Part shown: piece after piece, positions 15,619-23,457 of the stretch
How the letters are laid out: every line of letters starts with the position of its first letter
How positions within the stretch are numbered: the stretch's first letter is position 1
Source: Dietzia alimentaria 72
Lineage (GTDB): Bacteria > Actinomycetota > Actinomycetes > Mycobacteriales > Mycobacteriaceae
Length of the DNA: 32,027 nucleotides
Assembly: GCF_000226215.1 (NCBI RefSeq)
Contig: NZ_AGFF01000011.1
Coordinates: 1-32,027 of the forward strand
Direction: 5' to 3'
Translations under genes and position numbers: made by a program
The notes under the pieces: generated by a model
Told to the model about the DNA's origin: nothing
Seen by the model: only the letters and a program-made list of their open reading frames with translations
Databases searched by the model: none

Positions 15619-15642
15619 CGCCCTGCCCGGTGCGGCAGGGCG
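15619..15642. terminator. bidirectional hairpin terminator candidate
   Basis: CGCCCTGCC (15619-15627) and GGCAGGGCG (15634-15642) form a perfect 9-base GC-rich stem with a 6-base loop, located between two convergent stop codons (15600 plus, 15645 minus). No clear U-tract follows, as is common for actinobacterial intrinsic terminators. Confidence 0.55.
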
Positions 15643-15644
15643 GG

Positions 15645-16289
15645 TCAGCGCTGCAGGATCATGGGGACGAGCACCCGTCGGGCCAACGCGCGGATCTCCT
15701 CCTCGGAGTCCACCAGGGGCGGCCCGTCAGGCATCACCACGAGAGAGTGCAGGAACCGGCCCACCACTCCGCCGACTTCCCGGGACAGAGTCTCAGCCTC
15801 CTCGGGATCCATCGGGCGGGTATGGACGTCCGCGGCCCAGGTACGACGGACGAAGTCGGCCATGATCTCGGTGATCCCGCCGAGGACCGTGTCCGACTGG
15901 CCCGCGAGCACGGCCATGGCTTCGACCTTGTCCACCTCGATGAGGCGACGGAGGAGTTCGCTCTGACGAATGTCGAAGACGGTGCCCACCAGTAGATTCT
16001 CGACGTGCCGCACCGGATCCCATTCGAGGGACTCGAATGGTGTGTAGCGGGAATTGACCGTCTTCATCAGGCGCTGCGCCTCGTGCGCGTAGATCGCACG
16101 GTGAATCTCGTCCTTGGGGCCGAGCCTTCGGTAGAGCGTCACGCGGGTGACGCCGGCGGCATGGGCGATGTCGTCCGTGCTGGTGCCCTTGATCCCGCGC
16201 TCGGCGAAAATCGAGGCCGCCACCTCGATGAGGCGGACGTCCTCGGCATCGGGCGAAGGGGCGCCACCGTTGCCACTGTTACGGATCAC
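15645..16289 (-). CDS. TetR/AcrR family transcriptional regulator
   Basis: The 214-residue protein has the N-terminal TetR helix-turn-helix: VRLIEVAASIFAERGIKGTS followed by TDDIAHAAGVTRVTLYRRLG (about residues 18-57) and KDEIHRAIYAHE. The C-terminal two-thirds are helical and variable, as expected for the ligand-binding and dimerisation domain. Length is typical. It is convergent with the SRPBCC-SDR gene and lies 54 bases upstream of nothing it clearly controls: the SPFH gene ends at 16344 on the same strand, so TetR is last in that direction and may have its own promoter in 16290-16343. The ligand and target are unknown. Confidence 0.9.
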   Translation of the reverse strand: MIRNSGNGGAPSPDAEDVRLIEVAASIFAERGIKGTSTDDIAHAAGVTRVTLYRRLGPKDEIHRAIYAHEAQRLMKTVNSRYTPFESLEWDPVRHVENLLVGTVFDIRQSELLRRLIEVDKVEAMAVLAGQSDTVLGGITEIMADFVRRTWAADVHTRPMDPEEAETLSREVGGVVGRFLHSLVVMPDGPPLVDSEEEIRALARRVLVPMILQR

Positions 16290-16343
16290 GCCGTCATGTT
16301 ACGTCCAGTGGCACGGTGACGCCCGCGACTTCATTCGTATCGG

Positions 16344-17642
16344 TCAGCGGTGGTGCTGCCCGCCGCCTTCGATCGGGTACCCACCCTGCTCGAACCCTCC
16401 CGGGGACCCGCCCTGTGGGCCGTCGATCGCCGGGGTCTCCTGCTGCTGGGCCCCCGGAGGGGAAGCCGGGGAGTCGGGGGCGATACCGCCCTCTGACTCC
16501 GGAACCATGTCAAACACGCCGGGCTTCGGCTTGGGCTTGCTGCCGGGCTCGTCGTACGCGGTGGCCGTCCCGCGCGCGGCGGCTTCGGCTGCGGCCACCG
16601 ACCGGGCGATCTCCGGGTCGGTGGAGGTGTCAAACCACTCGTCGGGCGCCGCCGGCAGGTCCGCATTCGCGTCGACCTCGGAAGGCTCGTAACGGAACAC
16701 GCCGTCGTCGTCCTTCTTGGCGACAGCCTTGGCAAAGTTCTCGAGCGAGTCGCCGAACTGCGACGGGATCATCCACATCGTGGCTGCATCGCCCTTGGCC
16801 ATTTCCGGCAGGTTCTGCACGTACTGGTAGGCGAGCATCTCCGGGGTGGGCTTGGAGGCCTTGACCGCGGCGTTGACGCGGGCGATCGCCGCGGCCTGGC
16901 CTTCTGCCACCAGGTAGCGCGCTGCACGCTCACCCTGGGCGCGGAGCATCCGCGACTGGCGATCGGCCTCGGCGTTGAGGATCGAGGCCTGCTTGTTGCC
17001 CTCGGCGTCGAGGATCGCGGCCTGCTTGGCACCCTGCGCGGTGGTGATGGCGGCCTCGCGCTGACCCTCGGCGGTGAGGATGGTGGCGCGCTTCTCGCGG
17101 TCGGCACGCATCTGCTTCTCCATTGAGTCCTGGATGGAGAGCGGCGGATCGATCGAGCGCAGCTCGACGCGGGCGACCCGCAGGCCCCAGCGTCCGGTCT
17201 CGGAGTCCAATACGCCGCGCAGCTGCTTGTTGATCATGTCGCGGCTGGTCAGCGTCTGCTCGAGTGTCAGACCGCCGACCACGTTGCGGAGCGTGGTGGT
17301 GGCGAGCTGCTCGACCGCGATGATGTAGTTGTTGATCTCGTACACGGCCGACTTGGGGTCGGTGACCTGGAAGTAGATCACCGTGTCGATGCTGAGCGTG
17401 AGGTTGTCCTCGGTGATCATCGACTGCGGCGGGAACGTGACGACCCGCTCGCGAAGGTCCACTTTGGCGCGGACGCGGTCGATGAACGGGATGATCAGGG
17501 CGAGCTGGCCGCTGACGGTGCGCTGGTAGCGACCGAGCCGCTCGATCACGGCGGCCTCCGCCTGGGGGATGAGCTTCACCGAGCTCACCACCACCGAGGC
17601 GATCAAAATGACGATGACGGCGAGAAAGATCAAGCCACCCAT
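16344..17642 (-). CDS. SPFH/Band 7 (stomatin-like) membrane protein
   Basis: The 432-residue protein starts with one membrane helix (MGGLIFLAVIVILIASVVV). A Band 7 domain follows (LIPQAEAAVIERLGRYQRTV, RERVVTFPPQSMITEDNLTL, GRWGLRVARVELRSIDPP). Then comes a long Ala/Glu/Gln-rich coiled coil with recurring units such as ILDAEGNKQ and ILNAEADRQ, and a proline/glycine-rich disordered tail ending GGGQHHR. SPFH proteins form large membrane-bound rings that organise microdomains. It lies 37 bases after an NfeD gene, the same pair as Rv1487/Rv1488 in M. tuberculosis. The start is set at 17642 because GGAGG lies seven bases upstream; an in-frame ATG ten codons earlier has no such site. Confidence 0.92.
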   Translation of the reverse strand: MGGLIFLAVIVILIASVVVSSVKLIPQAEAAVIERLGRYQRTVSGQLALIIPFIDRVRAKVDLRERVVTFPPQSMITEDNLTLSIDTVIYFQVTDPKSAVYEINNYIIAVEQLATTTLRNVVGGLTLEQTLTSRDMINKQLRGVLDSETGRWGLRVARVELRSIDPPLSIQDSMEKQMRADREKRATILTAEGQREAAITTAQGAKQAAILDAEGNKQASILNAEADRQSRMLRAQGERAARYLVAEGQAAAIARVNAAVKASKPTPEMLAYQYVQNLPEMAKGDAATMWMIPSQFGDSLENFAKAVAKKDDDGVFRYEPSEVDANADLPAAPDEWFDTSTDPEIARSVAAAEAAARGTATAYDEPGSKPKPKPGVFDMVPESEGGIAPDSPASPPGAQQQETPAIDGPQGGSPGGFEQGGYPIEGGGQHHR

Positions 17643-17679
17643 AATTTCCTCCGGATTCGTCGTACGTGTCAACTGTCAG

Positions 17680-18114
17680 TCAGAGGCCACGAACAACGAT
17701 CGCCGTGGCTCCTTCGATCTCGTGCACGAGGACCTTCTCGCCGGAGGCGAACGTGTCGCCGTCGATGAGCGGCCGCGCCGTCCAGGTGTCCCCGGCGATC
17801 TCGACCAGGCCGCCTGTCGCGCCGATCATCTCGACCACCGTGCCGTCCCGACCGGTCAGCGCGGCGGTGTTGGTGTCGTGCTCTGGTAGCGACGCCAGCA
17901 GACGGCGCCGGACGAGCGGGCGGACGGCGACGAGCAAGATGACCGAGACGAGAGCGAACGCGAGTGCCTGGCCCCAGAGGGGGGCTCCCAGGAAAGCCGC
18001 ACCCGACCCGCCGAGCGCGCCACCGGCGAGCATGAGCAGGAACAGCTCGCCGCCCACGGTTTCTGCCGCGGCGAGCAGTACCGCTGCTCCGAGCCAGCCA
18101 AGTCCTACATGCAT
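17680..18114 (-). CDS. NfeD family membrane protein
   Basis: The 144-residue protein has the short NfeD layout. Three or four membrane helices (LGWLGAAVLLAAAETVGGEL, LFLLMLAGGALGGSGAA, ALAFALVSVILLVAVRPLV) precede a C-terminal OB-fold domain (LTGRDGTVVEMIGATGGLVE, later DTWTARPLIDGDTFASGEKV and VLVHEIEGATAIVV). It has no N-terminal ClpP-like protease domain. NfeD proteins partner SPFH proteins in the membrane, and the SPFH gene follows in the same direction, so both probably form one operon. The promoter should lie in the 80 bases shared with the divergent cation transporter gene. Confidence 0.9.
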   Translation of the reverse strand: MHVGLGWLGAAVLLAAAETVGGELFLLMLAGGALGGSGAAFLGAPLWGQALAFALVSVILLVAVRPLVRRRLLASLPEHDTNTAALTGRDGTVVEMIGATGGLVEIAGDTWTARPLIDGDTFASGEKVLVHEIEGATAIVVRGL

Positions 18115-18166
18115 ACCCCGACACTACCGACAACTGGTCTCACGCAGGGGCGGCCACGATGACCGG

Positions 18167-18195
18167 TTGGGGACGGTCCGGCGGACGACTACGCT
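18167..18195 (+). promoter_or_regulatory. promoter candidate for a leaderless cation-efflux gene
   Basis: TTGGGG (18167-18172) and TACGCT (18190-18195) are separated by 17 bases. A transcript from this promoter would start at about 18202-18204, on the GTG that begins STLKKFAWL, which suits a leaderless mRNA. This is sequence similarity only. Confidence 0.4.
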
Positions 18196-18203
18196 CTGTG
18201 ATC

Positions 18204-19094
18204 GTGTCGACACTGAAGAAGTTCGCGTGGCTGGCCGTGGCCACGGCGATCGTCACCATTGCTCTCAAGGTCGGGGCCTGGTGGGTCACCGGATCCGTGG
18301 GGCTGTTGTCGGATGCGGCCGAATCGGTGGTCAACCTCGTGGCGGCGGTGATCGCGCTCGTCGCCATCACGGTCTCCGAGCGGCCGGCGGATGACGACCA
18401 TCAGTACGGGCACTCCAAGGCCGAGTACTTCTCCGCCGGGGCTGAAGGCGCCATGATCTTCGTGGCCGCGGCGTTCATCCTCTACGTCAGTGGAGAGCGG
18501 CTGTTCAATCCGCAGCCGCTCGAGTCGCTCGGCGTGGGCCTGGTGATCTCGGTAGTGGCCGCGGTGCTCAACGGGGTGGTTGGGATGCTCCTGCTCCGCG
18601 CGGGCACCCGGCATCGTTCGCCGACGCTCAAGGCCGACGGGAAGCACCTGCTCACCGATGTGGTGACCTCCGCCGGTGTCGTGGTGGGCGTGGCGCTGGT
18701 CTGGCTCACGGACTGGGACGCCCTAGATCCGATCGTCGGCATCGCCGTGGCGATCAACATCCTGGTGATCGGCTACCGATTGGTCCACGAGTCGGGGATG
18801 GGGCTGATGGACGTCACCCTCCCCGACCAGGACAACCAGGTGATCGAAGAGGTGCTGGCCCGGCACCGTGAGCCCGGCCGCGTCGATTTCCACGAGCTAC
18901 GCACCCGTGAGTCTGGCAAGTGGCGCTTCGTGGAGTTCCACGCCCTGGTGCCCGGCGACTGGAGCGTCGAGCGCGGACATGACCTGGTGGAGAAGGTCGA
19001 GCAGGAGATCCACGCGACCATGGAGTTCTGTCACATCACCACTCACCTGGAGCCGATCGAGGACGAGCGCGCCTACAACGACGTTCATCTCTGA
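18204..19094 (+). CDS. cation diffusion facilitator (CDF) family transporter
   Basis: The ~297-residue protein has the CDF plan: six membrane helices, then a cytoplasmic domain from about residue 210. Conserved blocks are GLLSDAAESVVNLVAAV in the second helix, DDHQYGHSKAEYFSAGAEG in the next loop (YGHxKxEyfs), and LKADGKHLLTDVVTSAGV in the fifth helix, with the H-x3-D pair. The second-helix site reads ESVVN instead of DxxxD, seen in a sub-group of bacterial CDFs. It exports divalent metals (Zn, Fe, Mn or Co; the ion is not clear). GTG 18204 is chosen from a leaderless promoter; ATG 18159 and GTG 18198 are in-frame alternatives. The 3' end overlaps a convergent methyltransferase gene by 10 bases. 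Confidence 0.88.
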   Translation: MSTLKKFAWLAVATAIVTIALKVGAWWVTGSVGLLSDAAESVVNLVAAVIALVAITVSERPADDDHQYGHSKAEYFSAGAEGAMIFVAAAFILYVSGERLFNPQPLESLGVGLVISVVAAVLNGVVGMLLLRAGTRHRSPTLKADGKHLLTDVVTSAGVVVGVALVWLTDWDALDPIVGIAVAINILVIGYRLVHESGMGLMDVTLPDQDNQVIEEVLARHREPGRVDFHELRTRESGKWRFVEFHALVPGDWSVERGHDLVEKVEQEIHATMEFCHITTHLEPIEDERAYNDVHL

Positions 19095-19702
19095 TCCGGC
19101 GCGAGCAGAGCGGTAATGCTGGCGCGCATCCCGCCCGAATGTGCGGTCTGACCGGTGACTGTGAAGCCCGCACGTCGTAGTTCGTCTGCCATGGCCTGGG
19201 TCGGCCACCGGTAGGCGAGGGTCACCGGGTGGTCGAACGACTCGAGTCGCGGGCCGGTGAAGAACGAGATGAGAAGGGAACCGCCGTCGGTGAGGACCCG
19301 CTGCAGTGCGGTGAGCGCCCCGGGCATCTCCTCCGGCGGCAGATGGATCAGCGAGTACCAGGCGAGGAGTCCCGACCAGCGCCGTCCGCTCAGTTCGTGG
19401 TCGGGGCAGGCGAGATCAGAGACGGAGGCGAGGAAAAACTCCACGTCCGGGTGCGCTCGTCGCGCGATCTCAACGAACTCGGCGGCGGGCTCGAGGCCGT
19501 CGACCCGATGCCCAAGCGCTGCCAGCTGCCCGGTCCAGCGCCCGGTGCCCGAGCCCACGTCGAGGATCCGCCCCGTCACACCAGCGGCCCACGGTTCGAC
19601 GATCGCGCGATCGGGATCCGCGGGCGAGACCTCGGTCCCCAACATCTCGGCCAGACCGCGCGCCCGGGAACCGTAGGCGTTCGCCACCTCAGATATGGTC
19701 AT
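19085..19702 (-). CDS. class I SAM-dependent methyltransferase
   Basis: The 205-residue protein has motif I ILDVGSGTGRWTG (46-58), the acidic strand-2 residue in VDGLEPAAEF, motif IV-like LLAWYSLIHLPPEEM, and a post-motif strand GGSLLISFFTG. It begins with a YgS-type helix typical of small ubiquinone/biotin-like methyltransferases. The acceptor is unknown. Its start overlaps the nitrilase stop by four bases (ATGA, 19699-19702), so the two form an operon. The 3' end overlaps the convergent cation-efflux gene by 10 bases. Confidence 0.85.
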   Translation of the reverse strand: MTISEVANAYGSRARGLAEMLGTEVSPADPDRAIVEPWAAGVTGRILDVGSGTGRWTGQLAALGHRVDGLEPAAEFVEIARRAHPDVEFFLASVSDLACPDHELSGRRWSGLLAWYSLIHLPPEEMPGALTALQRVLTDGGSLLISFFTGPRLESFDHPVTLAYRWPTQAMADELRRAGFTVTGQTAHSGGMRASITALLAPDQR

Positions 19703-20664
19703 GGGCTCACCGTAGCCCGCAGGCCGGCAGCCCGGCCGGTGCGCCGGTAGTAGCTTCGCCCGGCCACGTTCTGCTGGTGCCAGTACCCACGCAGCAGCAG
19801 TGGGAGCTCCGGGATCCAGAATCGCTCCTCGAGGGGTGTCACCGGTTCGCGTGCGCCCGGTTCGACATCCGCATAGACGATGCCCGGCCCCTCGGTGGTC
19901 CTACGCGAGGCGAGGACCGTGCCGTCCGCGTCGACGATCTGCGTGGAGCCCACGAAATCGGTGACATAGGGGACCGAGACGTCCGACCGCGGTGCCAGGA
20001 GAAAATCCGTCCGCAGCGACCCGCAGTGCGAGGCCTGCAGCACCGGTACCCCGAGCCTGCGCGCGAACTCCGCGGGCGCGTTCTCGGACAGGTACCGGTT
20101 GTACTGGGCGAGTGGCCCCAGCGCACGGTCGGTGAGTGCACCCCAGTTGTTCGGGACCGTCCACCAGTGCGTCCCGGTCATGGCTATCCCCACCCGGTCT
20201 CGGAGCCGCCGGACGGTCTGCGTCCTGATCAGCTCCCAGCAGCTCGCCACACCCACCCCGCCGAGGCCGGTGTCGAACGCCCCGTCGTCACGGCCGCCGG
20301 TGTAGAAGCAGTTCTCCCACATCGTCGGCAGGTCCTTGTCGTGCGTGTGGACGCGACCGTCGGGTTCGACGAGGTGGTAGCGGTTGTAGACCTCGTCGTC
20401 GTCGGCGATCAGCATGGACCCGCCGATGGTGGCACCGTGGCGCGCGGCGAGGCGCCGGAACAGGTCGACGGCCCGGTTGTCCCGTGGAAGCACCGCCTCG
20501 TGGACCTCGGCGCGCAGGGGTACCGGGGACGTGCAGAACTCGGGCACGGCGATCAGTCTCGCGCCCTGCTCTGCGGCCTCGGTGATCAGCGCTTCCAGGC
20601 GGCCCAGCGTCAGATCGACGCGGCCCGGAACCCCCTCGAGTTGGATGGCGGCAGCACGCACCAT
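19699..20664 (-). CDS. carbon-nitrogen hydrolase (nitrilase superfamily)
   Basis: The 321-residue enzyme carries the nitrilase Glu-Lys-Cys triad: Glu in LIAVPEFCTSP (about residue 45), Lys in THDKDLPTMWEN, and Cys in GVGVASCWELIRT. It matches the C-N hydrolase fold in length and in the loop YNRYHLVEPDGRV. Such enzymes cleave nitriles, amides or carbamoyl groups; the substrate is not obvious. ATG 20664 follows GAGGGG by six bases, and the in-frame extension to 20874 is not supported. It is coupled to the downstream methyltransferase gene by an ATGA overlap. Upstream, a divergent gene begins at 20738 across a perfect 10-base palindrome. Confidence 0.85.
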   Translation of the reverse strand: MVRAAAIQLEGVPGRVDLTLGRLEALITEAAEQGARLIAVPEFCTSPVPLRAEVHEAVLPRDNRAVDLFRRLAARHGATIGGSMLIADDDEVYNRYHLVEPDGRVHTHDKDLPTMWENCFYTGGRDDGAFDTGLGGVGVASCWELIRTQTVRRLRDRVGIAMTGTHWWTVPNNWGALTDRALGPLAQYNRYLSENAPAEFARRLGVPVLQASHCGSLRTDFLLAPRSDVSVPYVTDFVGSTQIVDADGTVLASRRTTEGPGIVYADVEPGAREPVTPLEERFWIPELPLLLRGYWHQQNVAGRSYYRRTGRAAGLRATVSP

Positions 20665-20697
20665 GTCAGGACCCCTCTGCAGGTTGCGGTAACGCAC

Positions 20698-20707
20698 GTC
20701 ACGTGAC
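20698..20707. promoter_or_regulatory. palindrome GTCACGTGAC between divergent genes
   Basis: A perfect 10-base palindrome sits in the 73-base gap between the nitrilase start (20664, minus) and a membrane-protein start (20738, plus). It could be an operator for either promoter. No regulator is encoded next to it. Confidence 0.3.
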
Positions 20708-20737
20708 CTAGGGTCGGAGTCTACGAAAGGCACGCAC

Positions 20738-21166
20738 ATGCAACTCGGGTTCGACACCAAGCTCACCCTGCTCGCGGCCGGGCTGGTCTTCCTCCTCGCC
20801 CTGGGGCTGGGCGTGTGGAAGTACCGGCAGATGGCCACCAGCGAGAACCACTTCGCGCACCCGTACGTGGACATCGCCCACCGGGCTTCACTGCTCTACT
20901 CGTTCGCCATCCTGCTCATCGCCGCGTTCGTCGAGCTGAGCAGCTGGCCCTCGTGGGTGAACATCGCGGCCGCGGGCGTGGTCGTGTTCTTCTTCCTCGT
21001 GGCCATCGGCAGTTACATCGTGCACGGCGCACGACAGGACACCACCAACCAGTTCGAGCACCCCACCAACACCCTCCACCTGGGAATGTGGGCGCTCATC
21101 GTGGGTGAGATCGGCGGGTTCGTTGTGCTGCTGGCGGGCTTCGTGAACGGACAGTTCCTCGTCTGA
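20738..21166 (+). CDS. conserved four-helix membrane protein of unknown function
   Basis: The 142-residue protein has four likely membrane helices: LTLLAAGLVFLLALGLGVW; the helix around LLYSFAILLIAAFVEL; the helix around IAAAGVVVFFFLVAIGSYIV; and LGMWALIVGEIGGFVVLLAG. Histidines lie close to helix ends (NHFAHPYVDIAHRA, SYIVHGARQDT, FEHPTNTLHLGMW), a pattern that could bind metal or heme, though this is a guess. The overall layout recalls hydroxylaminobenzene-mutase-like small membrane proteins. The start is supported by GAAAGG eight bases upstream. Thirty-four bases separate it from the next membrane-protein gene in the same direction. Confidence 0.7.
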   Translation: MQLGFDTKLTLLAAGLVFLLALGLGVWKYRQMATSENHFAHPYVDIAHRASLLYSFAILLIAAFVELSSWPSWVNIAAAGVVVFFFLVAIGSYIVHGARQDTTNQFEHPTNTLHLGMWALIVGEIGGFVVLLAGFVNGQFLV

Positions 21167-21200
21167 ATCCGGGTCGTCGAGCTGCCGCTAGGCTGGCCGT

Positions 21201-21506
21201 ATGCCTCTGCGTCCCCGTTCCCGCGCCTTTTCGGCCCGGAAGCGCTCGTCCGGTGAGATGGACCTGGGCACCAGGGCGCTGGTCCTGGGAGTCGGTTCAC
21301 TGGCGCTCTCGTGGATTCCAGTCATCAACATCGTCGCGTTCGTCGGGGCGTTGATGGCGGTGGCGTTCGGGCTGCTCGCCCGGTGGCCGACCGGGTGGTT
21401 GACCAATGGGGACCCCGACACCACGCGAGCGCTGTGGGGAGTAGTCCTGGGCGCGATCGCCATGGTGGTCTTTGTAGTGACCGCGGTGCGCTACTCCGCG
21501 ATCTGA
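21201..21506 (+). CDS. small membrane protein, DUF4190-like
   Basis: The 101-residue product has a basic N-terminus (RPRSRAFSARKRSSGE), then two or three hydrophobic helices: LVLGVGSLALSWIPVINIVA, FVGALMAVAFGLLARW, and WGVVLGAIAMVVFVVTAVRY. The alternation of two helices with an IP-V turn resembles DUF4190-type proteins. No function is known. The last 16 bases overlap the 3' end of the convergent alpha/beta-hydrolase gene. Confidence 0.6.
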   Translation: MPLRPRSRAFSARKRSSGEMDLGTRALVLGVGSLALSWIPVINIVAFVGALMAVAFGLLARWPTGWLTNGDPDTTRALWGVVLGAIAMVVFVVTAVRYSAI

Positions 21507-22408
21507 CGCCGGCCCGTCTGCGCGTTGGACAGTACCCAACCGATCCCCGTGCGCATCCGCCGCGCGAACGTCCCGGGCTGCGTGGCACACACCGCGTGAC
21601 CGGCGTGGATGGGGAACACGGCGCTGTGCGGTAACAGGTCGGCCATCTCGTCCTGGACCCACTGGGGGAACGCGATGTCGCGGGTGGTCTTGACGATCGC
21701 CACCGGCAGGTCCAGCTCGTGCAGCCACGAGGTGGAGTTGAAGCGGCCCACCTCGCTGATGACGGTGCGATGGGTGGCCATGGAGACCGACGACAGCTCC
21801 CGCAGCGCCCACGCGTGAGGACTCGGAATCTCCTCGCCGATTTCACGGGCGACCTCGTCGGGGATGGCGTTGAGCAGCGGGGTGGCCCTAGACAGGCTGC
21901 CCAGGGCGATCTTTTCCAGGGCGTTGCGCTCGGCGCCGGTGCCTGTGGCGGCCAGGACGAGACCCCCCAGTCGCGACGGGTCCGGTCGCGCGGCGAGCTG
22001 GGACACGATTCCGCCCATCGAGTAACCGCCCACGATCGGCGCTTCCAACTCGAGGTGGTCCGCCATCCGTATGACGTCCTCAGCCAGCGACTGGAAATCG
22101 AACCGGCCCCGGTGGCCCATCCCGTGATGCCGCTGGTCGTAGGTGATGAGCCGGTACTCGCCACGGAGACGCTGGAAGGTCTGGTACCAGTTCAACATTC
22201 CGGTGGCCACCATGCCGTGCAGCAGGATCACCGGCGGTAGGTGTTCCTCGCCCGTGTCGTAGAGGCGGGTGACCACGTCGTCGGCCAGCGTCACGACCCG
22301 ACCCGGCGGGAGCAGTGACATGTCGGGAGCCATGCGTGGAAGACGGGCCGCGACCCGTGGCAGATGTGACGCTGCCAGAGGCAGGGCACCAATCGGATTC
22401 CTGGCCAT
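21491..22408 (-). CDS. alpha/beta-fold hydrolase
   Basis: The 305-residue enzyme has the oxyanion-hole motif ILLHGMVATG (61-70), DQRHHGMGHRG for strand 4, the nucleophile elbow GGYSMGG (S130), an acid candidate in KTTRDIAFPQW, and the catalytic His in FPIHAGHAVC. It resembles actinobacterial hydrolases near fatty-acid genes, and no signal peptide is clear. ATG 22408 has AAGGAGG eight bases upstream. The gene is 80 bases downstream of the last gene of the ABC-importer operon on the same strand, with its own ribosome-binding site, so co-transcription is possible but not shown. Confidence 0.88.
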   Translation of the reverse strand: MARNPIGALPLAASHLPRVAARLPRMAPDMSLLPPGRVVTLADDVVTRLYDTGEEHLPPVILLHGMVATGMLNWYQTFQRLRGEYRLITYDQRHHGMGHRGRFDFQSLAEDVIRMADHLELEAPIVGGYSMGGIVSQLAARPDPSRLGGLVLAATGTGAERNALEKIALGSLSRATPLLNAIPDEVAREIGEEIPSPHAWALRELSSVSMATHRTVISEVGRFNSTSWLHELDLPVAIVKTTRDIAFPQWVQDEMADLLPHSAVFPIHAGHAVCATQPGTFARRMRTGIGWVLSNAQTGRRQIAE

Positions 22409-22488
22409 ACGTTCCTCCTTGACGACGTGTCACCTATTGTGCGCCACGCGGGCCCCTGAGCGCAGCAGACCGTGTCGTTCAGCGGTGG

Positions 22489-23457
22489 CTACCCCTCGGA
22501 GACGAGCCCCTGATCCACGAGGAAATCCCTCGCGACCTGCGCCGGGTCGTCCCCCTGGACGTCCACGCGCATATTCATCTCGACCATCACCTCGTTGGTC
22601 AGGATGTCCACTAGCGGTGCGAGAACCTCCTCGATCTCCGGATACGCGTCGAGGACGTCGCCGCGGACGACGGTGGCGAGGTTATAGACGGGGAAGAATC
22701 TCTTGTCGTCCTCGAGGACGACGAGGTCCAGACCCCTGACACGGCCGTCCGTAGTGTAAACCTCGCCGAACTTGCACTCCCGCCCGACCGAGGTGGCCTG
22801 GTAGATGATCCCCGGCTGCATGATGGGGGTGGGCACGCTCGCGGCGTCGAACCCGTAGGCCTCGGCGAGCCCGGGCCAGCCGTCGCGGCGCACCGAGAAC
22901 TCCGTCTCCATGCAGCTCACCGCCGCCTGCGGGTCGGACCGGACCAGCTCGGCGTAGTCGGAGAACGTGCGCACTCCGGTCTCCTGGGCAGTGGTCTTGT
23001 TCATGGCGAACGAGTAGGTGTTGTCCACCGTCGTCGGTGCCAGCCACCGGATGTCGTGTTGGTCCAGGTCGGCGTCCCGCACGGCCTCCCACTGGCCCTG
23101 CGGATCGCGTATCGGCTCGGAATTACCCAGGTAGCTCATCCACGCGGTGCCCGTGTACTCCATGCCGATGTCGACCTGCCCGGTGACCAGCGCCTGACGG
23201 AAGCTGTTGGACCCGGCGAGCGACGACATGTCGGAGACCTGCATCCCTGCGGCTGCCAGGAGGAACTCCACCATGTAGCTGCCGATCACGCCCTCGGTGA
23301 AGTCCTTTCCGCCCACCGTGATCGGCACACCCTCGAGTGCCGGGGTGGTGCCGCCGGGTCCGGGCCCAACGGGGAGCGGGACCGAGCCACCGTTGTTGAG
23401 ACCGCAGCCGGTCACCACGAGCATGAGCGCCAGCAGCGCGGAGAGTGCGCGTTTCAT
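22489..23457 (-). CDS. glycine betaine/choline-type ABC transporter substrate-binding lipoprotein
   Basis: The 322-residue lipoprotein starts with a signal peptide and the lipobox VVTGC (Cys 18). The mature part is an OpuAC/ProX-type fold: ITVGGKDFTEGVIGSYMVEF, SDMSSLAGSNSFRQALVTGQ, and VDIGMEYTGTAWMSYLG, then EFSVRRDGWPG and PIMQPGIIYQATSVGRECKF. It captures quaternary ammonium solutes such as glycine betaine or choline outside the membrane. It is the last gene of a four-gene operon and overlaps its permease by ATGA (23454-23457). An in-frame extension to 24282 is shadow sequence inside that permease. Confidence 0.9.
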   Translation of the reverse strand: MKRALSALLALMLVVTGCGLNNGGSVPLPVGPGPGGTTPALEGVPITVGGKDFTEGVIGSYMVEFLLAAAGMQVSDMSSLAGSNSFRQALVTGQVDIGMEYTGTAWMSYLGNSEPIRDPQGQWEAVRDADLDQHDIRWLAPTTVDNTYSFAMNKTTAQETGVRTFSDYAELVRSDPQAAVSCMETEFSVRRDGWPGLAEAYGFDAASVPTPIMQPGIIYQATSVGRECKFGEVYTTDGRVRGLDLVVLEDDKRFFPVYNLATVVRGDVLDAYPEIEEVLAPLVDILTNEVMVEMNMRVDVQGDDPAQVARDFLVDQGLVSEG

